Origin: Channallabes apus
Lineage: Eukaryota > Chordata > Actinopteri > Siluriformes > Clariidae
Assembly: GCA_030522415.1 (NCBI GenBank)
Contig: CM060109.1
Location: 27,707,392 to 27,771,391 of the forward strand
Length of the DNA stretch: 64,000 nt
Direction: 5' to 3'
Made by a program: the position numbers and the translations under genes. The notes beneath the pieces are model-generated. The model was given only the letters and a program-made list of their open reading frames with translations. It was not told the origin of the DNA and did not search any database. The stretch's first letter is position 1. Each line of letters begins with the position of its first letter. Below are positions 52,920-64,000 of the stretch, piece by piece.

Positions 52920-53400
52920 CTCAAATGACCTTTATTACTGCTCTCTCTGTATGACATGTAGCTCTGGACTCGTAATCCACAGTGAGAGGCGATATAGTGT
53001 CAGCTTGTAGATTCAGAAGAGGACACGGTATTAAAACATAACACTGTTGAACAGGGCTACAGTTAAAGCCACACGTATGTATATAAAAAGACAGGCAAAA
53101 AATTGGAACAGGGAAATTAAAGCGTCTTTGTGAGGTGTGCTGCTGCAAGCATTTAGGCAAACACAATTTTAAGCTTATCGTGGCAAGCACTCTTTCCCAA
53201 TCATCCCTAACAGCACCTTGCCTCTCGCTCACTCCAATCCGGATCATTTTCAAATGCAAATAGCAGCACTTCACAGTAATCTCACCCAACACAGAGGCGA
53301 ATCTATTTGCATTCGTAAGTTGGACGCTGCTGCAATAAGTCTTAAACACACTATCAGCATAAAGTAGGTGAAAAATGCACTTTGTTAAATTTGGCATTAC
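52920..53400. promoter_or_regulatory. Candidate conserved non-coding element with paired POU octamers (desert element 12)
   Basis: Complex block with two consensus POU octamers in opposite orientation: ATGCAAAT at 53254-53261 and ATTTGCAT at 53305-53312. Also present are CTCGTAATCCACAGTGAGAG and TTAAAGCGTCTTTGTGAGG. It has a long minus-strand open frame (53397-52921) with no domain or codon bias that I recognise, treated as chance. Class III POU factors bind such octamers; the link to pou3f3 is by inferred synteny. Confidence 0.45.
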
Positions 53401-54745
53401 CCTTAATGAATAATTATTTTAACATTATTGAAGATATGTAATATTTATAGTGACCAGTTTCGTATGTGGTTTCACTGATTTTATATAATGTATATATACA
53501 GTATGCTGTTTTTTCCTAGTCCATGTGCAATTCCTACCCACCTCCCCTTATGGAAATGTCACACCGACATCAAGGTTTTAAGAGACAGTACGTTTTGTTT
53601 CACACACTTTTCACAGTACAGTAGTGGACTCAAATGTAGGGCATATGTTTTTATTTTCATGGGTGATTTTGACACACAATTAATGCATTTTCATATCACA
53701 TATCGTTCATAACCACTCACAGTAACCAGGGCATAAAATGGTTAAATGCACCTTTACATGTTTTTCACAGGGGATAAATGAATAATAGTGACACTAACCT
53801 GACAACATGAAATCTAGCACTTAGCACTTCTACGTGCCACATTATGAACTATAATTCATACAATGTCATAGGGCAACACTTGGAGGAGGGTGAAAACTAA
53901 ACGGAGCTCACAGATGCCCACCAAGTGTCATCCTTCCCACCAAAAGGGGAGAGCCAGTTACACTTTCACTGACTTAGTGGCATCATCATGATCCACAATT
54001 AGAGTGAAACCTTAGAAAGCAATACTGCTTTTGCATTTAACTGATGATACTGAAACTGAAAATGTATGCGAACTAAATTTTTCCTACTTTCATTTTGATA
54101 TTTACCAATTGTTCTCTTTCTTTAACTTTTACCGCAGTGACTTTTTTTTTTTAAATCTCTGAAAGACGAAGCATAAACATTACTGTACTCTATGTTCATT
54201 TTGAAGTACTTACTTACAGTATGAATAGAAAAGGCAAAATTAGAGAGTAATTTTTTTTTCAAAGAATTATTTCAGAACAAGTTAGATCAGAAACACTAGC
54301 AACACTATTCATGTTGTCGTCATACCTCAAAACTGTACATAACTGCAGCTAAAGGCCAAGGCTCATAACACACTGAATGAGCATTTACTCTGGCTGATAA
54401 TAAAGCCAGATGGATTATGATGGAGAGCCAACCATCTTTAGGGAGAACGCCAGTGGTTTCACACTTGGGGAGAGAAAGAGAGCGTGTAAGTGTGACAGGA
54501 AAAATTCATCAGCCCACTAATTTGTGCTTGTGCATGTGCATGTTCCAAGACTCTGGAACATCATCAAGCACATTCTTTAAAGTATATTGCGTTATGATTT
54601 CATGTTTTTTGGAGAGAAAATGATCATCATTCAAACTCAATGTTCAGTAAGTGAACACATTCGTAAGGTCAAAGTATCCTTTTATTTGTCATAAACATAT
54701 CAGTAGACCAAATAAGAGTTGAAAAATAAGTAGTAAAATGGCTTG
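53401..54745. other. Intergenic, nothing recognised
   Basis: No exon or repeat is recognised. Confidence 0.4.
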
Positions 54746-54749
54746 TTGC

Positions 54750-55520
54750 TTTGCTCATGTAGGAGTTAGCACCTCATTAGCAAGTACAAGTCTTGTGGGG
54801 GCGAAAGTGATGGAGATGGAAGAGATGGAGAATGAAAAGAAAGGCGGTGGAGTGAAGGGATTCAGGAATTATTGCCTCTTGTGGGAGAATGCTGTTCAAT
54901 GCAATTGATTGGTTTATTTGAAGCCTACTTCATGATGTTTTTGTAACTTAAAAGTTTCTCCTTGTGTTAAAACAAGGCTGTGACACATTACATAGTAATG
55001 CTAATACAGTATGTGGTCAGATCCAAAAAGCTTGTTACTCCACATATAATCATTTGGGTATAAGAGCAAATGTTAATGTATGCTTAGATTGCTGACAGCA
55101 CTGCTGTCACATCTAAAATGGAAACAACGGATTGTTATGTCCTATTCCCTGGTTCTGGAATATTAATCAGTCCAAGGTTTGAAGCAGTTGGATGAGCCAT
55201 GCTCAGAGCAGTGTATGTTATCAATGTTCTGAGAAGGTCGTCATTTGAAAAGGAGCCCACTGCATTAGCATTCATAATTGCCTACATGACGAACTTGACA
55301 TGGTTCGTTTACCAGAGAGTGTGGAAACAAGCTGGCAGGAGTATGTTCTTTAATTAAGAATATGACTAAAGAACATGTCCCCCATGACCGCTAATGGAAA
55401 TGTTTGTTAATTCAGTTATCTGGGCATGAAATTCCTTTGGCTATGACTGGCAGCATAAGGTCATTTGTCATATTAAATGGCACAAATCCTCCAGTCCATC
55501 CATGGAGGTTTACAAACTCT
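54750..55520. promoter_or_regulatory. Candidate conserved non-coding elements (desert element 13)
   Basis: Two blocks (54750-54930 and 55080-55520) are separated by AT-rich sequence. The second is the denser: GATGAGCCATGCTCAGAGC, CACTGCATTAGCATTCATAATTG, TTAATTAA at 55350-55357, TAATGGAAATGTTTGTTAATTC (homeodomain plus forkhead-like TGTTTGTT) and GGCAGCATAAGGTCATTTGTC. No open frame. Confidence 0.42.
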
Positions 55521-57390
55521 GTGTTTGACTGCCTTAATACTTTAGGAAAAAGTCTGGATACATAGAATTTTTGTTTTGCATTAATTTTAACTTTGTGCTA
55601 TAATAAAAAGCATCCATGCTGTACAGTAAGTAAGACATCAAAAGGTAAATTTCCTTTCTCAAACGAGTTCAAGGCTAAAATATTTGAAGGAAGCAATGCA
55701 AAGTTGTTCAAGGTTGTGTATTTTAATCAAAGCATGATCAAATACATAGGTGTATCTGACTGTGAATAATATATTAATGCCCTTACAAAGGCACTGCCAC
55801 AGGCTATCTGTAGAGCAGGAAGCACTGAGGGATTCATCAATGTCCTCCGATTTTTCAGGTACTTTTCTGCTGAGTCCAGAGACTGAAAGAGAGCATAGAA
55901 GTTCAGTCTAAAGTTATGAAGCCCATCTTGAATTATTCTGATACTGGACACAGGCACAGAAAAAATTGTGAATATTCATGTACTTTTCTATAAGAAAATT
56001 ATGTTTGTCAATTAATTCTTAAATTTAGATTATGAAAATTTTGAGGTCACATTTAGCATATTCTGTGTATAAGATGGCATGTACAGTATCCAGACACTAG
56101 AATTTTGTTCTTGCAGATAATTTGTCCTCCTTCTGTGGTTAAATAAATTACAGGTTATATAATTGACAACACCTTAAGTGAAAAGTTCATCTTAATCTTC
56201 TGAGTATTTCTTAGTATTTGGCATGTCCCATTTATCTTAAATGTTGATAAAATTTTACATGTCTGTTTATTACAATTTAAAAAAATTTAACTATAGTTAT
56301 GCATTTACTGTTCTTCAGTGAGGCTTGGAAGTTGTGCTGAATTCAGTGTAGGCAATTTAAAGTTATTTATGTGGAAAAAGTTCTTATTTAGACTCAAGAG
56401 CAGTTCACACATCCAAGGTTACCAGATTTGTGTTGAGCTCTCAGGTCAGGAGTTGGTCAATTGCATCCACATGCACTTTGCTTTATGTTTACAGAAAACT
56501 CAGAAGATGAAGAGTGTGGGCTGACAAAGTGGACTGCATTTTCCCTTCTGCTGTCAAGTGCAATACAAAAAAATTAAATTAGGCATGCATTTTTGCAAGA
56601 AAATGCAAAGTGTGATTACAAAGCACTAGCAGGTGATATACAGTACTGTACAGCCGGCAGAGTGAGCAACACCACAATGCAAACATTTGACCATTCAAAT
56701 CAATGGGAAAATGACAATAACAAAATAACAACCATTTTGACACCATAGTACTGGTAGCAAGAATCTAAAAGAACCTACCAGATTTGGAGTCAATATGTAA
56801 AAAAAATAAAAATAAAAATGTCAGACCATGACATTTGAATGAATACTTCTCCTTATGTTAACCGATATCATGCACTTTATACTCAGGGTCGAGCAAGTCC
56901 TATACAACTCTCTATAGTTAAGTCTGAAGTCAAAAGAGTAACATTTTAACTATTGCTTCTTGACTTATTCCCAGAAATCTATATAACTCTTAATGGTTGA
57001 ACATAAGGGTGCTTCATCTGTATAAAAACATTTTCAAGAAATAGAAAAAACAACAGGAAGACAGGACTAACAGCTTGTCAAGTAGAAGCCCTTAAACTTT
57101 AGAGGCCGTGTAGTTGGAAATCTACATTGATCTGGTAGCAATCACCCTGATGTTAATTAGTCATCTCTTGTCTTTGCTTAGTACGGCTTTGGATTTTTTT
57201 GCCAACATTGATTGGGCAAAGGTTTATTCCCAGAAGAGAAGGAAGCAGATCACAAGCCTTAAATCACTCTAATTGTTTTGCTCCTGCTAATTATTTATCC
57301 ATTTTAATGTTACTCCATTTTAAAATAACCTAGTTATTCAGTACATTCAGGTAGTCAGCTTATTTAATTTTATTGACACAAAATGTTGCT
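55521..57390. other. AT-rich intergenic, nothing recognised
   Basis: No exon or complete repeat is seen. Confidence 0.4.
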
Positions 57391-57640
57391 TTAACTAGAT
57401 CTAGAACTAAACCAACCCCATATCATAACACTACATACAAAGGATTTTACAGTGGGCACTATTTGTGATAGGCGGATCACTTTATGTGCTTCGCTCTGGA
57501 ACAAGGTCAGGCTGGATTCATCAGACCAAATAACACTTTCCATTGCAAAATCCAATCTTTTTTTACTCGCTATCAAACTAAAGCAATTTTTTCTGATTAG
57601 CCTCACTAACGAGGTTTTCTTATGGCCACAAAGCTGCTTA
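57391..57640 (-). mobile_element. Tc1-like transposase fragment
   Basis: On the minus strand 57606-57391 encodes a 71-residue scrap with SKKRLDFAMESVIWSDESS (first catalytic Asp context, WSDES) and SVMIWGWFSS (family MIWGCFS). It is degraded, with neither end present. Confidence 0.65.
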
Positions 57641-59040
57641 ATTATTAAATTCTCACTGCATTTTGCATATGGAAATGCGGTTTCTGCTATTATTATACTT
57701 ATTGGTTATTTCTACCGTACAGTATGTACTGTATTTCCTCTGATTTTACAGTTTTACGATGTACTTCACCAAACATTTAAGTGATCAATCACAGTCATTC
57801 ATTTTTTTCCTGACCACATTTCTTTCAAATGTCTAAATTCAGGACTTTTTTTTTTTTAGCATGGATCATATTTCTCATTTCCAAGTGCAACTCTCACTCT
57901 TTATTTGAATAAATAATCTGGTTTGGAAACAGACAGATAGAGTAAGTGTCTGAATCCTGTCTGTTGCAGTAGTGTATGGCAGGATGGGAATGATTTCTGT
58001 CAGAGAAAAATAGCACCTGCTGTCCCTCCTTCCACTTTTCATCACCCCTTGTAACCCTGATACAGCATGTTATTATCTTTCTCATCACTCCCTGCTGGGT
58101 CAGCGGTGTTCAAATACTGACTATACTGTTCCTGACCAACTCTGTGACTCTGTCAGATTGCATGATCATTTGCAGTAATATAATGATTAAACATCATTAT
58201 AACAACAAATGATTGAAATGGTATAAGAACCTGGTTTCCAGTATTCTCTTTTAGCAATAATGTTTATTTATGTAATAGGGAAAATGGCTTGAATATGCCT
58301 AGTATATAGAACTTAAAGATTTTTCACCCAATGTGTAACATGTGTTCAGAAGAGAATGCATGTTGTAGCTACACACGGTTATAGAATTTAAATATTGTGA
58401 AAAAACTTTTACTGGATAAAATAATGCATTTTTTATTTTCATGAGATATAGTCATTCAAATACAAAAATACAAAAGATTTTAAATATTTAAATTTATGTA
58501 TAATGAATGTAGAATGTGTGTGATTTCCAGTTTTTTTTATTCAATTACCAAAAAAAAAAGAAAGGGAAATTTTTTTTTTGTTTACAATATTTTTGATTTA
58601 TTGAGAAGCACCTGGAGTGGACAATGCAAAGTACGTAAGGAATTAATTATTAAGGCATGTTATGTGATCTCACCCTAAAGTGGAGCGTTTTCCTACTATA
58701 GCACATCATGTGCACATAAGTGTTTTATTTATCTCAATACCACATCAATTATAAACGTTTCACCAAATATAATTCCCATACCTGTTAAAAACATCTCCTC
58801 ACAGAAATCTTCTCTATGTGCCTATATGTATAAATTTTTTCTTTATTATACAACATGTTTTGAACCCATTTTCATCATTAGACTTAACAATAAACATGGT
58901 GCATCTACAGTACTCTGCTTGAAGCCCCTGCAAATACTTTCACTATTTTTTAAAAGTATTTTAATCACGTGAACAATCATTTGAATTACAATATTTTTTT
59001 ATTTTTGAAGAGTATTGCTGCTGTTGAAAATCTAATCCAA
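57641..59040. other. AT-rich intergenic, nothing recognised
   Basis: No exon or repeat end is seen. Confidence 0.4.
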
Positions 59041-59044
59041 CCAT

Positions 59045-59370
59045 ATCCATCCAGCCATTTGCTATACTGCTTATTTTGTGCAGGGGACCTGGAGCAATCC
59101 CAGGGAAAACAAAATCCCAGGGAACAAGGCAATACTCTGGATAGGGTGCCAACCCATCACTATGCACATTGTGGGCAATTTGGAAGTGCCAAATGACATA
59201 GACTGGATGCCCGTGGACTGTGGGAGAAAATTGAAGATTCCAGAGGAAATCCACCAGGATGGGGAGTCCATGTAAATGCCATGCACACGGGACCAGAGGT
59301 GAGATTTGAAACCTTAACCCTGAAGGTGTGAATCAACAATGCTAAGTTCTACATCACAGTGCCACCCATC
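59045..59370 (-). repeat. Old, near full-length SINE copy
   Basis: The words CTATACTGCTTATTTTG, GGGGACCTGGAGCAATCCC, GGATAGGGTGCCAACCCATC, GGACTGTGGGAGAAAATTG and ACATCACAGTGCCACCC follow the full-length order with many substitutions. The internal CA run is absent. It is the most diverged complete copy here. Confidence 0.75.
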
Positions 59371-59459
59371 TTTGATCTCATAGATTTGACAACTTGTACT
59401 GCGTATTAATTGTATTTGTCATTTTTATTTCTGATTCAATGACTGATGGAAAATGGCCA

Positions 59460-59890
59460 GTATTTCACTTTTCAGTGTATTGGTTAAGTAATCATTTTGG
59501 GAATAGAAATAAGAGGGACCAAAGAGCCTCTCTGTGCAATCTCTTTGTTTCCGTTGCCATTTCCTATCATTGAGCCCTGGTTTCTTTTGCACTCTTATCC
59601 AGTGCTAGAGCTGCAATTGCTTTTTGAATGAAATAGAACAAGTTTTCTTCCACCTTTAATTGAAACGTGAACTACAACAGTGGTTCACTGCAACAGCAGT
59701 GCTTTCTTTGGCTGATGATAAAGGCTGCAGCTATTTGTCTGCCTATCAGTTTGGTCATGTGTGTAATTGCCTTTTACTATTCTCTGGCCACAAAATGTAT
59801 GAGAGTGATGCATGAGAGAAAAGCAGCACCAATCCAATATAGTGGTGGCCAAATCTGCCTGTGTAATGGCAATTTAAAAAGATACATATA
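59460..59890. promoter_or_regulatory. Candidate conserved non-coding element (desert element 14)
   Basis: Complex block with GTGCAATCTCTTTGTTTCCG (SOX-like CTTTGTT), TAATTGAAACGTGAAC, GGCTGCAGCTATTTGTCTGC and ATTGCCTTTTACTATTCTCTGGC. No protein-like frame. Confidence 0.4.
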
Positions 59891-60039
59891 TGCTTAAATG
59901 TTAAAATTCTTAGATTCCAGTATTATGGTTCTGAGGCTGATTAATTTCGGGAAAACAGCACAAAATATTAAGAAAAGATAATTGATAAGTATAAGATAAA
60001 ACAAGGAAAATAAAGGAAGACTATTTATCGGTAGTACCA

Positions 60040-60290
60040 TATGCTGGGGTGGTATTGACCTGTTTAACTGTGGACCTGAACTTCACCCACAGAAGAATTC
60101 CCTGTCACCTTGACCATGATCTAATAGCAGCCCCCTGACCTCAGATCTGTGATCCTCTTGGACCATCCTGTCAGCCTTTTCTTGGACTAATCTTACATAT
60201 GACCCTTGAAATTTCACCTTGAGCAAAGATAAGAGTGAAACTTGACTTTTGTCATGACCTTTGATATTTTCTAGTGCTTTCCAGTAGAAT
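60040..60290. promoter_or_regulatory. Cluster of nuclear-receptor half-sites (desert element 15)
   Basis: Within about 210 bp: TGACCT at 60056-60061, 60136-60141 and 60255-60260, with near-matches TGACCA at 60111-60116 and TGACCC at 60200-60205. The last site extends to TGACCTTTGA (60255-60264), an orphan-receptor type extended half-site. All are in the same orientation. Candidate receptor-bound enhancer. Confidence 0.4.
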
Positions 60291-60504
60291 TAGATGTGTT
60301 GGAAAGAACAATCAGCAGGACACTACGCCCACTGGTGAACTACTATACAATCCAAATAAGGACTGACAGTGTTACCCATTTCAAGCCTCTGGCTCTCTGT
60401 TTTCCCATTGGGTGGTTATCAGTGTGGGTTAAAATGAGTCAATAATGTTTCACAAGGCCAAGATAGCCCCCAGAGTGCTGTGAATTTTCTGAAGTGAGTA
60501 AGTG

Positions 60505-60508
60505 AGAG

Positions 60509-60547
<39 letters not shown>
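60505..60547 (+). repeat. (GA)n microsatellite
   Basis: A GA run with one interruption. Confidence 0.88.
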
Positions 60548-60549
<2 letters not shown>

Positions 60550-60656
60550 AAATGGGCAAGTAGGACAAAATAGAGGAACGAGCATGAAGAGGGAGAGAGA
60601 TTTTTCTAAAAGCACTACTTGTAGCTTACTGCTTTATCATATTGATCTTGTTCCCA

Positions 60657-60668
60657 GACACACACACA

Positions 60669-60759
<91 letters not shown>
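60657..60759 (+). repeat. (CA)n microsatellite
   Basis: About 50 CA units with a single AA interruption near 60671. It is the longest CA run in the window. Confidence 0.92.
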
Positions 60760-60760
<1 letters not shown>

Positions 60761-61685
60761 AAATGGTGAGCAAAAAGCTTAAAACACACACAGCTCCACA
60801 GCCAAAGCAGTGTATGTTCTGTGTTTCAGTAAGTAATAAAACACATGCTGTTATAGGAAAACAATCAAGAACATGGTGATGTCATGCTGTTACCACGCAG
60901 AAGCAGATTACAGTTTAGATTACAACTGTTTGCCAATAATTACATTTTAATTTAATAGAATTAAACCTGTATAGTGCTTTTACTATGGACATCACTGTAA
61001 AACACAGAAATATAGAAATATAAATTTTTTTTAATGATAAATATAAATTAAAATGTTAAAATGAATAAATGTGTTTTGAATTAAATAGATATTTTCTTCC
61101 ACTTTTAATTTAAATGTTAACTACAATACTGGTTTAATCAAACTATATGACACATCATACTTTTTTTATTTATTTATTATTAATTATACTTAATGTACAA
61201 GTATCATTGTGGAAAATCCACAAAATAGTGTGTAAAGTTACAGATCACTCTGTATGGTGAGAAACTGACACTGGAGGCTTTTTCCATAAATGGTAAATGC
61301 AGAAGCTTAATCATATGATCACTCATACATTTTTCTTTGTCATATTACAGTTTTAACCCATGTATTATTGTTCTGTGAATTAATACTTATTATTGCAATG
61401 ATTAGATATTTGAAGGCATGCAATAATTTTTAATAATTTAAGGCAGGTTAGCCAATGGAATTGATAGCAGGGTCTATTAAAATGCTAAATGGGTAAATGT
61501 ACTATAACAGTAAATGGAGCATGTTTTGAGAGGTTTTTTTATATTTCAAAAGTTAGTTCTGTCTCTTTTAATTCTGTGTTTTTGTGTAAAAACAATAAAA
61601 ATCAAATAATCATAGCAGGTCTGTTGTAAAACAACATTCTGTATAACTTACTCTGTGCAAATATGTATTTAACAATCAAATTGAG
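60760..61685. other. AT-rich intergenic, nothing recognised
   Basis: No exon or repeat is recognised. Confidence 0.4.
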
Positions 61686-61689
61686 CCAA

Positions 61690-62060
61690 CATGAAAAAAC
61701 ATGTGGGCAATACTAAGTAAGAGGGCAAGTTGTAGCCAGGTGCTGCTAATAATCAGTCCTTGAGGTAAGACATAAGCAATGGTCTTAAAGAAACAATTGT
61801 TGCTGCACATCAATCTGGAAAATGTTTGGAGTTCAAACAAGTGAAAAACATTCAAGACAGCTGCCCATCTTCCCAGGAGTGGATGTCCTGGTGGAGGGTT
61901 GATGAGTTTTTCAGCCACAGGACCTTGGCACCTTGCAGTTGACCATGATCTCCTCTTTATACCAGAGTATACTAAAGGACAAGGTGAGGCCAACAGCTAA
62001 ATCTTGACTGAAATCAGGTGATACAACAGCACAATGATCACTCAATGCTGCAAATGGCCA
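61690..62060 (+). mobile_element. Internally deleted Tc1-like transposon remnant
   Basis: On the plus strand, ACATAAGCAATGGTCTTAAAG, CAATTGTTGCTGCACATCAATC, GAAAAACATTCAAGACAGCTG and CTTCCCAGGAGTGGATGTCC recall the 5' transposase region of a common fish Tc1-like family. CAGCCACAGGACCTTGGCACC, CTCCTCTTTATACCAGAG and CAGCACAATGATCA then recall the middle (ending near the second catalytic Asp). The sequence between them is deleted. Confidence 0.6.
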
Positions 62061-63095
62061 ACATAGATAGATATTGAATTTTTTACATTTTGTTTTGAGC
62101 CTATATGCTTCGATAACAATACACTAAAATAAACATATAAATTCACAAAAAAAAGGAATTTGGTGACTTTCTTTTACAATTTTATATCACTGGACTTGAA
62201 AATGATTGAAAATAGAATATGAAGATTGTTTAGTGATGACTGTCACATAGCAGAAGTAGTTTCACTGATAATTCGTCCTTGCTCGATGAGTGGAGTGGTT
62301 GGTTCAGGAGCAGAGGCGAGAGCATTAGTGAGAGGAGCAGGGAGCAGGGGAGAAGCAGCAGTGAAATATTTATAAAGGTTTGACTTGCTTGTTTCCCTCA
62401 GGAACAACACATGCATGCTGGAGATAGCTGCAAGCCATACAGAGCAGCAGGTCAGGTTCTGAGCTTTGCACATCATAGAGAAGCATAGCGTGTCAATGAG
62501 TCAGCGAAGGAGGAGGAGGGTACAGGGAAAGTGCACTTGGAGGCATGTTTGGGCCTTGGAGAATTATAGATATTTTTTTAAAATACATTTTTCTTTCTTC
62601 TTATTGTTGTTTTTGACAGATACCATTCCTGTTGGTTTTCTTCAGTTCAGATCAAAACGTGTTCGTGTAATATTGAACCTGACAGATACCTGTATCCATA
62701 TCAAACTAAATTTAGTCCGGTGGTTTTGACATCTTTTGTATAAGATTGAAACAGTTGTAGATTTTCTTTTCTTGCAGTAGCAACAGGTTTTGTATTTTGT
62801 TTCATTGGATCTAAACAGATAACAAGAAGGCACAAAAGCCCTATGGCTGTAATTGATTGCAATGAAGTCACTCAAGATATTATATTTTAAGAAGCAATTG
62901 TGAAAAGCATAGCCTGATTTTCACAGCACTTACTGTACAGTATATACTTAAATACCTATATTAAAAAAACTCACTCATCTTATGTAATATTTATGTAATT
63001 ATACCTATGTGGAGTGCTCTATATCTTTTGCGGTAAGCTGTCAACATTTTGCAATCCAAAACATATTTTGGAATCAAAAATTTATATCAGTTTAA
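62061..63095. other. Intergenic, nothing firm
   Basis: The stretch 62250-62560 is less AT-rich and includes a purine run (62506-62520), but I see no exon or motif cluster. Confidence 0.35.
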
Positions 63096-63099
63096 TTAA

Positions 63100-63640
63100 A
63101 GTCAGTCTTAAAGCAGAGCACTAGGGGGATTTAATTTTCCTTACACAAGCACAATTTTTCTTTCATCTATCAGCAAACATCATCCCCAGTCAAGTCCAGA
63201 CTTAATCAATAGGTCATCAGACAGAAAGGTCAAGGTCATTGGTCAACTATATTCTGATCAGGAGAGTTTGGTCAGAGATGGAGATTAGGTTGTGTTTGGA
63301 GGCGGTTGGTGCAGGAGAAAAATGGGGATCACTGATTCAGGAGCCCGCAGGAATGCGGGGCCCCATCCTCCCATCCATAAGCTTTCTCTTAAACAGATCA
63401 TTTATTCTGTCTCATATGGCAGTGAAGGAAAAGTATCGATCAGGACACTGTTTCACTCCAGCCTCTGAGAAACCGCCACCTGAGCCTGGCAAAGGCATAG
63501 CTAGTGAAAGAAAAGGGTCAGAGAAAATAATAGCTCTTAGAGGATTTCACATTTGATGAATTATTTTTTTTTACTGAGGATTTTATAGCAAACAGTGTCA
63601 AGAGCAAGTGGCTTCATATCAGATGTGGGTGAATTGGTGG
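63100..63640. promoter_or_regulatory. Candidate conserved non-coding element with DR0 receptor site (desert element 16)
   Basis: It contains three AGGTCA half-sites at 63211-63216, 63227-63232 and 63233-63238, the last two abutting (DR0). A GC-rich core, GAGCCCGCAGGAATGCGGGGC, is itself a small hairpin (63341-63361). GTCTCATATGGCAGTGAAGG and CTGAGCCTGGCAAAGGC follow. An open frame 63239-63556 crosses it without recognisable domain. Confidence 0.42.
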
Positions 63641-63689
63641 GATAAGGTTTAATCCTCACATTACAGGTGCAGCTGTGCAGTTAGAATGG

Positions 63690-64000
63690 TGGCTTTTGAG
63701 GCAAGATGGGAAAGTCTGCCCGAGTTTGCTCAGGTACCCTTTTTAGAGGAGTTCTTCAGCTTCATCAAATCCTCCACTGGAGCAGCATGCAGCCCGTTTC
63801 CATTCTTGTTTTAGAAGCTGTTGTGATCACATTTATTAATCTCATGGCAATAGAACAAAGGCCTGTGTGTTCAAACAGCAATTACTCCCTCGTCTTTGGA
63901 GATACTGTCCAGGCATAATTGGATTTAAATGAACTCAAATCTTCCTTTGTTATGGCACATAACACGCAATGCTTTTTAATTAAGATTGCTGGGCTTGAGT
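63690..64000. promoter_or_regulatory. Candidate conserved non-coding element (desert element 17, runs to window end)
   Basis: Complex block with AGCATGCAGCCCGTTTCC, TTTATTAATCTCATGGC, AGAACAAAGGCCTGTG (SOX-like ACAAAG), CATAATTGGATTTAAATG and TTTTTAATTAAGATTG near the edge. No open frame of note. Confidence 0.38.

Noticed and set aside
52921..53397. 158-residue minus-strand open frame
   Set aside because: No family resemblance, no conserved motif, no splice context; it overlaps a block better explained as non-coding regulatory sequence.
60584..60769. 61-residue open frame ending in (TH)n
   Set aside because: Encoded by a CA microsatellite.
62243..62476. 77-residue minus-strand open frame
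   Set aside because: No motif or splice context that I can support.
63239..63556. 105-residue plus-strand open frame
   Set aside because: No recognisable domain; the block reads better as non-coding regulatory sequence.

Overview
The window is nuclear DNA from a ray-finned fish, most likely an ostariophysan and perhaps a catfish. This rests on vertebrate-style spliced genes, heavy loads of CA/GT and other microsatellites, many Tc1-like transposons, and a tRNA-derived SINE of the kind abundant in catfish-type genomes. The species call is an inference. There are no operons, rRNAs, true tRNAs or CRISPR arrays.

Three protein-coding genes can be rebuilt exon by exon, all in the first 27 kb: (1) the 3' part of a plasma-membrane Na+/H+ exchanger of the SLC9A2/SLC9A4 type on the + strand (8-2418, continuing off the left edge); (2) a complete mfsd9-like major facilitator transporter on the - strand (10867 down to 5017, 7 coding exons, 452 aa); (3) a complete tmem182-like four-pass membrane protein on the + strand (23077-26590, 5 coding exons, 239 aa). 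Every exon junction keeps the reading frame. From memory, this order and orientation match human 2q12 (SLC9A2 - MFSD9 - TMEM182), where a long gene-poor interval leading to POU3F3 follows. The right part of this window (about 26.7-64 kb) likewise has no exon I can support. It contains several stretches of non-repetitive, motif-rich sequence that I list as candidate conserved regulatory elements. That is inference and needs alignment.

The gaps between and inside the genes are full of mobile DNA: a Tc1-like transposon with clean TA flanks inside an mfsd9 intron (6956-8433); a second decayed Tc1-like copy (about 14.2-15.35 kb) and several smaller remnants; a two-gene PIF/Harbinger element with perfect 18-bp inverted ends and a CAG duplication (16740-20035); a minus-strand solo LTR with TATA box, AATAAA and 5-bp target duplication (20370-22360), which itself carries a nested short element ending in TGTTA...TAACA (21336-21850); TA-flanked MITEs at 27118-27509 and 30323-31237; many tRNA-derived SINE copies, two of them with clear 14-bp and 12-bp target duplications; and a degenerate minisatellite (about 33.6-34.85 kb) interrupted by another SINE.

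No previously undescribed multi-gene system stands out. The least routine signals are the nested element in the solo LTR, the marked excess of the word TACTGTA/TACAGTA across the window, a pair of inverted POU octamers in a desert element, and nuclear-receptor half-site clusters at about 60.05-60.27 and 63.2 kb.
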